From Gammaproteobacteria bacterium (GTDB taxonomy: Bacteria > Pseudomonadota > Gammaproteobacteria > Xanthomonadales > Rhodanobacteraceae), in NCBI GenBank assembly GCA_021324095.1, contig JAJPJT010000033.1:1-64000 (forward strand): DNA of 64,000 bases. Direction: 5' to 3'. Position numbers and translations under genes: made by a program. The notes beneath the pieces were generated by a model, which saw only the letters and a program-made list of their open reading frames with translations, made no database searches and was not told the origin of the DNA. Of this stretch, positions 61,940-64,000 are shown piece by piece. How positions within the stretch are numbered: position 1 is the first letter of the stretch; every line of letters starts with the position of its first letter.

Positions 61940-62191
61940 TCAGAACTTCAAGCGACGACGGACACTCTCGCGCAGGCGCGGTGGTTCGAATGTGATTGCG
62001 GCGCCTTCTTTCATGGCCAGAAGCTTGACGATATCCGGTTGTTTGCCGACGAGCTTGCGATAGTCCTCAATGCTCAACAACACATGCGCAGGGCGCCCGC
62101 GGTCGGTGATGAACACGGGTCCGCGCCGGGCGGCCTTTTTGGCGCCCCCGGCATCCTGGTTGAACTCACGGCTGGAGATTGTGGTGGTCAT
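61940..62191 (-). CDS. Phd/YefM-like antitoxin
   Basis: 83-residue antitoxin. The N-terminal Phd/YefM fold is seen in 'MTTTISSREFNQDAGGAKKA' and 'GPVFITDRGRPAHVLLSIED', followed by 'YRKLVGKQPDIVKLL' and a basic C-terminus that would wrap the PIN toxin. It is followed by the toxin gene after 3 bp, the usual order, so the two are one autoregulated operon. Confidence 0.92.
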   Translation of the reverse strand: MTTTISSREFNQDAGGAKKAARRGPVFITDRGRPAHVLLSIEDYRKLVGKQPDIVKLLAMKEGAAITFEPPRLRESVRRRLKF

Positions 62192-62361
62192 GGCAGCATT
62201 CCATTGATCAAGTAGAAACGTTACTACATATACTCGGTTCGTTCAACCACTGCCGCGCATGGCCATCGTGAAACACTATATCCACGGGGCCCAGCAACTT
62301 GCCGTCATATCGCAAAGCGCCGAATGATATTGATGCTCCCTTCAAGTCTTCGCCGAAGATT

Positions 62362-62394
62362 CCGCCGGCCGTCAGGCGGCTTCTCCAAGGAGAA
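62362..62394 (-). terminator. Candidate terminator after cystathionine beta-synthase gene
   Basis: CCGCC...GGCGG (62362-62366/62375-62379) and TTCTCC-AA-GGAGAA (62381-62394) can form adjacent hairpins just past the stop at 62407 on the minus strand. No T-run is present, so confidence is low. Confidence 0.4.
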
Positions 62395-62406
62395 AGGATT
62401 CGAGCC

Positions 62407-63774
62407 TCACGCCACGCGCCGCCGCAGGTAGTTCAACAGGTCGATACGGGTGATGAGCCCGAGGAATTTGTCGCCGTCCATCACGATCGCGACGCGGCCG
62501 TGCTCGAATACCGGCAGCAGTTCCTCGATCGAAGCCTTGACGTCGAGCGTCTGCAGTTTGGTGATCATCGCGGTCGAAACCGCATCGAGGAAGCGCTTCT
62601 CGTCGCCATAGACGTGCAACAGCAGGTCCGATTCGTCGATGATGCCGACGATCTTTTCGCCGTCCATCACCGGCAGTTGCGAGACGTCGTACAGCTTCAT
62701 GCGGTTGTAGGCGGTCACCAGAAGGTCGGTCGGTGACGCGACAACCGTGTCGCGCTGCGCGTACGGCCGCAGGATCAGATCGCGCAGATCTCCGGTCGGC
62801 TGGCGATCGAGGAAGCCGTTGTCCAGCATCCAGTAATCGTTGTAGAGCTTGGACAGGTACTTGTTGCCGGTGTCGCACACCAGCGTGACGACGCGCTTGG
62901 GTTGCGTCTGTTCGCGGCAATACCGCAGCGACGCGGCCAAAAGCGTGCCGGTGGAGGAACCGCCCAGCACGCCTTCGTGCTTCAGCAGTTCGCGCGCGGT
63001 GAGGAAGCTTTCCTTGTCGGAGATCGAGTACGCCTTCTTGACCCGCGAGAAGTCGCTGATCGTCGGCAGGAAATCCTCGCCGATGCCTTCGACCATCCAC
63101 GAGGCGGTCTTCTTCGAGAGCGTGCCCTCGTTGATGTACTCGGCGAGGATCGAGCCGACCGGATCGGCCAGGATCAACTCGGTCTCTGGCGCGTAGCGGT
63201 CGAGATAGTGCGAGAGCCCCGTCATCGTGCCGGAACTGCCGCAACCGACCACGATCGCATCCACGCGGTCCCCCATCTGCTCGAAAATTTCCGGCGCCGT
63301 CGTGGATTCGTGCGCAGCGGGATTGTCGGGATTGCCGAACTGGTTGATGAAATACGCGCCCGGCGTTTTCTCGGCGATGCTGGTGGCAAGGTCCTGGTAG
63401 TACTCGGGGTGACCCTTGGCGACATCGGAGCGCGTCAGCACCACTTCGGCGCCCATGGCCTTGAGGTTGAAGATCTTCTCGCGGCTCATCTTGTCCGGGA
63501 CGACCAGGATGAGTTTGTAACCCTTCGCCTGCGCAACCAGTGCGAGCCCAAGACCCGTGTTGCCTGCCGTGCCCTCGACCAGCGTCGCGCCGGGTTTGAT
63601 CTTTCCGGCTTTCTCGGCGCCCTCGATCATCGAGAGGCCGATGCGATCCTTGATCGAACCGCCCGGGTTGGCCGACTCCAGCTTCAGGAACAGCTCGCAC
63701 GGACCGGTGTCGAGCCGCTGCACGCGCAGCATCGGTGTGTGACCGATCAGTTCGAGGATGCTGTCGACGATCAT
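62407..63774 (-). CDS. Cystathionine beta-synthase
   Basis: 455-residue PLP enzyme condensing homocysteine and serine. PLP lysine is about K42 in 'LESANPGGSIKDRIGLSMIE'; 'VEGTAGNTGLGLALVAQAKG' binds the cofactor side, and 'VVGCGSSGTMTGLSHYLDRY' is the phosphate loop. A C-terminal pair of CBS domains (about 335-455; 'VSQLPVMDGEKIVGIIDESD', 'VAIVMDGDKFLGLITRIDLL') gives possible regulation by an adenosyl ligand. Unlike the animal enzyme it has no heme domain. Start ATG 63774 is chosen; an upstream extension has no homology. Confidence 0.96.
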   Translation of the reverse strand: MIVDSILELIGHTPMLRVQRLDTGPCELFLKLESANPGGSIKDRIGLSMIEGAEKAGKIKPGATLVEGTAGNTGLGLALVAQAKGYKLILVVPDKMSREKIFNLKAMGAEVVLTRSDVAKGHPEYYQDLATSIAEKTPGAYFINQFGNPDNPAAHESTTAPEIFEQMGDRVDAIVVGCGSSGTMTGLSHYLDRYAPETELILADPVGSILAEYINEGTLSKKTASWMVEGIGEDFLPTISDFSRVKKAYSISDKESFLTARELLKHEGVLGGSSTGTLLAASLRYCREQTQPKRVVTLVCDTGNKYLSKLYNDYWMLDNGFLDRQPTGDLRDLILRPYAQRDTVVASPTDLLVTAYNRMKLYDVSQLPVMDGEKIVGIIDESDLLLHVYGDEKRFLDAVSTAMITKLQTLDVKASIEELLPVFEHGRVAIVMDGDKFLGLITRIDLLNYLRRRVA

Positions 63775-63876
63775 GAAAATCCGGTATTTGGGCCGGCGGC
63801 ACGGGACGACGCGGAGACTTTGCATGATACCGGAGTCCGTCCATCCAGCCCGCGATCCGCGAAGTTGCCGCTTCAA

Positions 63877-63999
63877 CTAACTGCGCCGCAGCAGATCGCG
63901 CAAGGCGTCGTGCCAGCCTGACGCATAACGTCGATAGCGTCCGGCAGTCATTTCGCGCAGCACCGTTCCGGCCCGCCGCCACGACGTGCCGCGCAGTGT
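63877..63999 (-). CDS. 3' end of an unrecognised gene (partial)
   Basis: The last 40 codons of a minus-strand gene that enters from the right edge. The visible C-terminus is basic (TLRGTSWRRAGTVLREMTAG then RYRRYASGWHDALRDLLRRS). It lies 102 bp upstream of the cystathionine beta-synthase start. No family can be named from this fragment. Confidence 0.5.
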   Translation of the reverse strand, partial: TLRGTSWRRAGTVLREMTAGRYRRYASGWHDALRDLLRRS

Positions 64000-64000
64000 C

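Noticed and set aside
62407-63982. Second long minus-strand frame over the cystathionine beta-synthase gene
   Set aside because: It is in another frame, Arg-rich, and without motifs; a shadow of the real gene.

Overview
The window is GC-rich, densely coded DNA from a gammaproteobacterium. The best fit is the Xanthomonadales/Lysobacterales group, probably a Rhodanobacteraceae-like organism. The reasons are a MetJ-type repressor, the gcvH/gcvT pair, an XanB-type bifunctional mannose enzyme, the M48 peptidase/LemA pair, and many short palindromic intergenic repeats of kinds common in that group. This placement is an inference from gene content. I see no rRNA, tRNA, CRISPR array, complete insertion sequence or replication origin.

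0-20 kb is mostly housekeeping and envelope genes. It holds an RND efflux outer-membrane factor and adaptor, zapE, an alpha/beta hydrolase, an ACP-phosphodiesterase-like protein, an MFS/nucleotide-exchange-like carrier, an M48 peptidase with LemA, a serine hydrolase, a lipoprotein-type TonB-domain protein, a MetJ repressor fused to a histone-H1-like tail, gcvH and gcvT, and an Mla-type lipid transporter (permease, ATPase, MCE protein, auxiliary lipoprotein).

20.4-25.9 kb is an accessory cluster: a FeeM-like N-acyl amino acid synthase, an Acg-like nitroreductase, a PEP-CTERM surface protein behind a very good sigma-54 promoter, and a ThiF/E1-like adenylyltransferase. I regard this as the best candidate for a poorly described system.

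26-35.7 kb is metabolism: an amidase, ETF-ubiquinone oxidoreductase, an ATP-grasp protein carrying an in-frame palindromic repeat, an MFS transporter, etfB, etfA and acetoacetyl-CoA synthetase. The ETF chain and the ligase fit fatty-acid and ketone-body oxidation. REP/BIME-like repeats are dense here, including one pair between etfB and etfA.

35.7-59.8 kb is a surface-glycan locus. It starts with XanB (GDP-mannose supply) and a UDP-sulfoquinovose-synthase-like epimerase, followed by two flippase-like membrane genes and a polyprenyl-type glycosyltransferase. A long minus-strand operon (about 59.85 down to 41.15 kb) then reads: Wzm, Wzt with a C-terminal carbohydrate-recognition region, a 1334-residue sulfotransferase/coiled-coil/double-GT2 protein, GT2, asparagine synthase, methyltransferase, GT2, flippase-like protein, DUF2142 membrane protein, GT8-GT4 fusion, a small exported protein and a GT-C-like membrane protein. 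Many of these genes overlap by a few bases. The small exported protein and the C-terminus of the 1334-residue protein share a domain I do not recognise, with 'GWAGD' and 'RPDV' motifs. A lower-GC stretch at about 46.0-49.7 kb suggests patchwork assembly. The locus points to an ABC-exported, possibly sulfated or sulfonated, polysaccharide.

59.9-64 kb holds the reverse transsulfuration pair, cystathionine gamma-lyase/synthase and cystathionine beta-synthase. They are separated by a HicBA module whose hicA is frameshifted and by a PIN/Phd toxin-antitoxin pair. The window ends in the 3' end of an unrecognised minus-strand gene.
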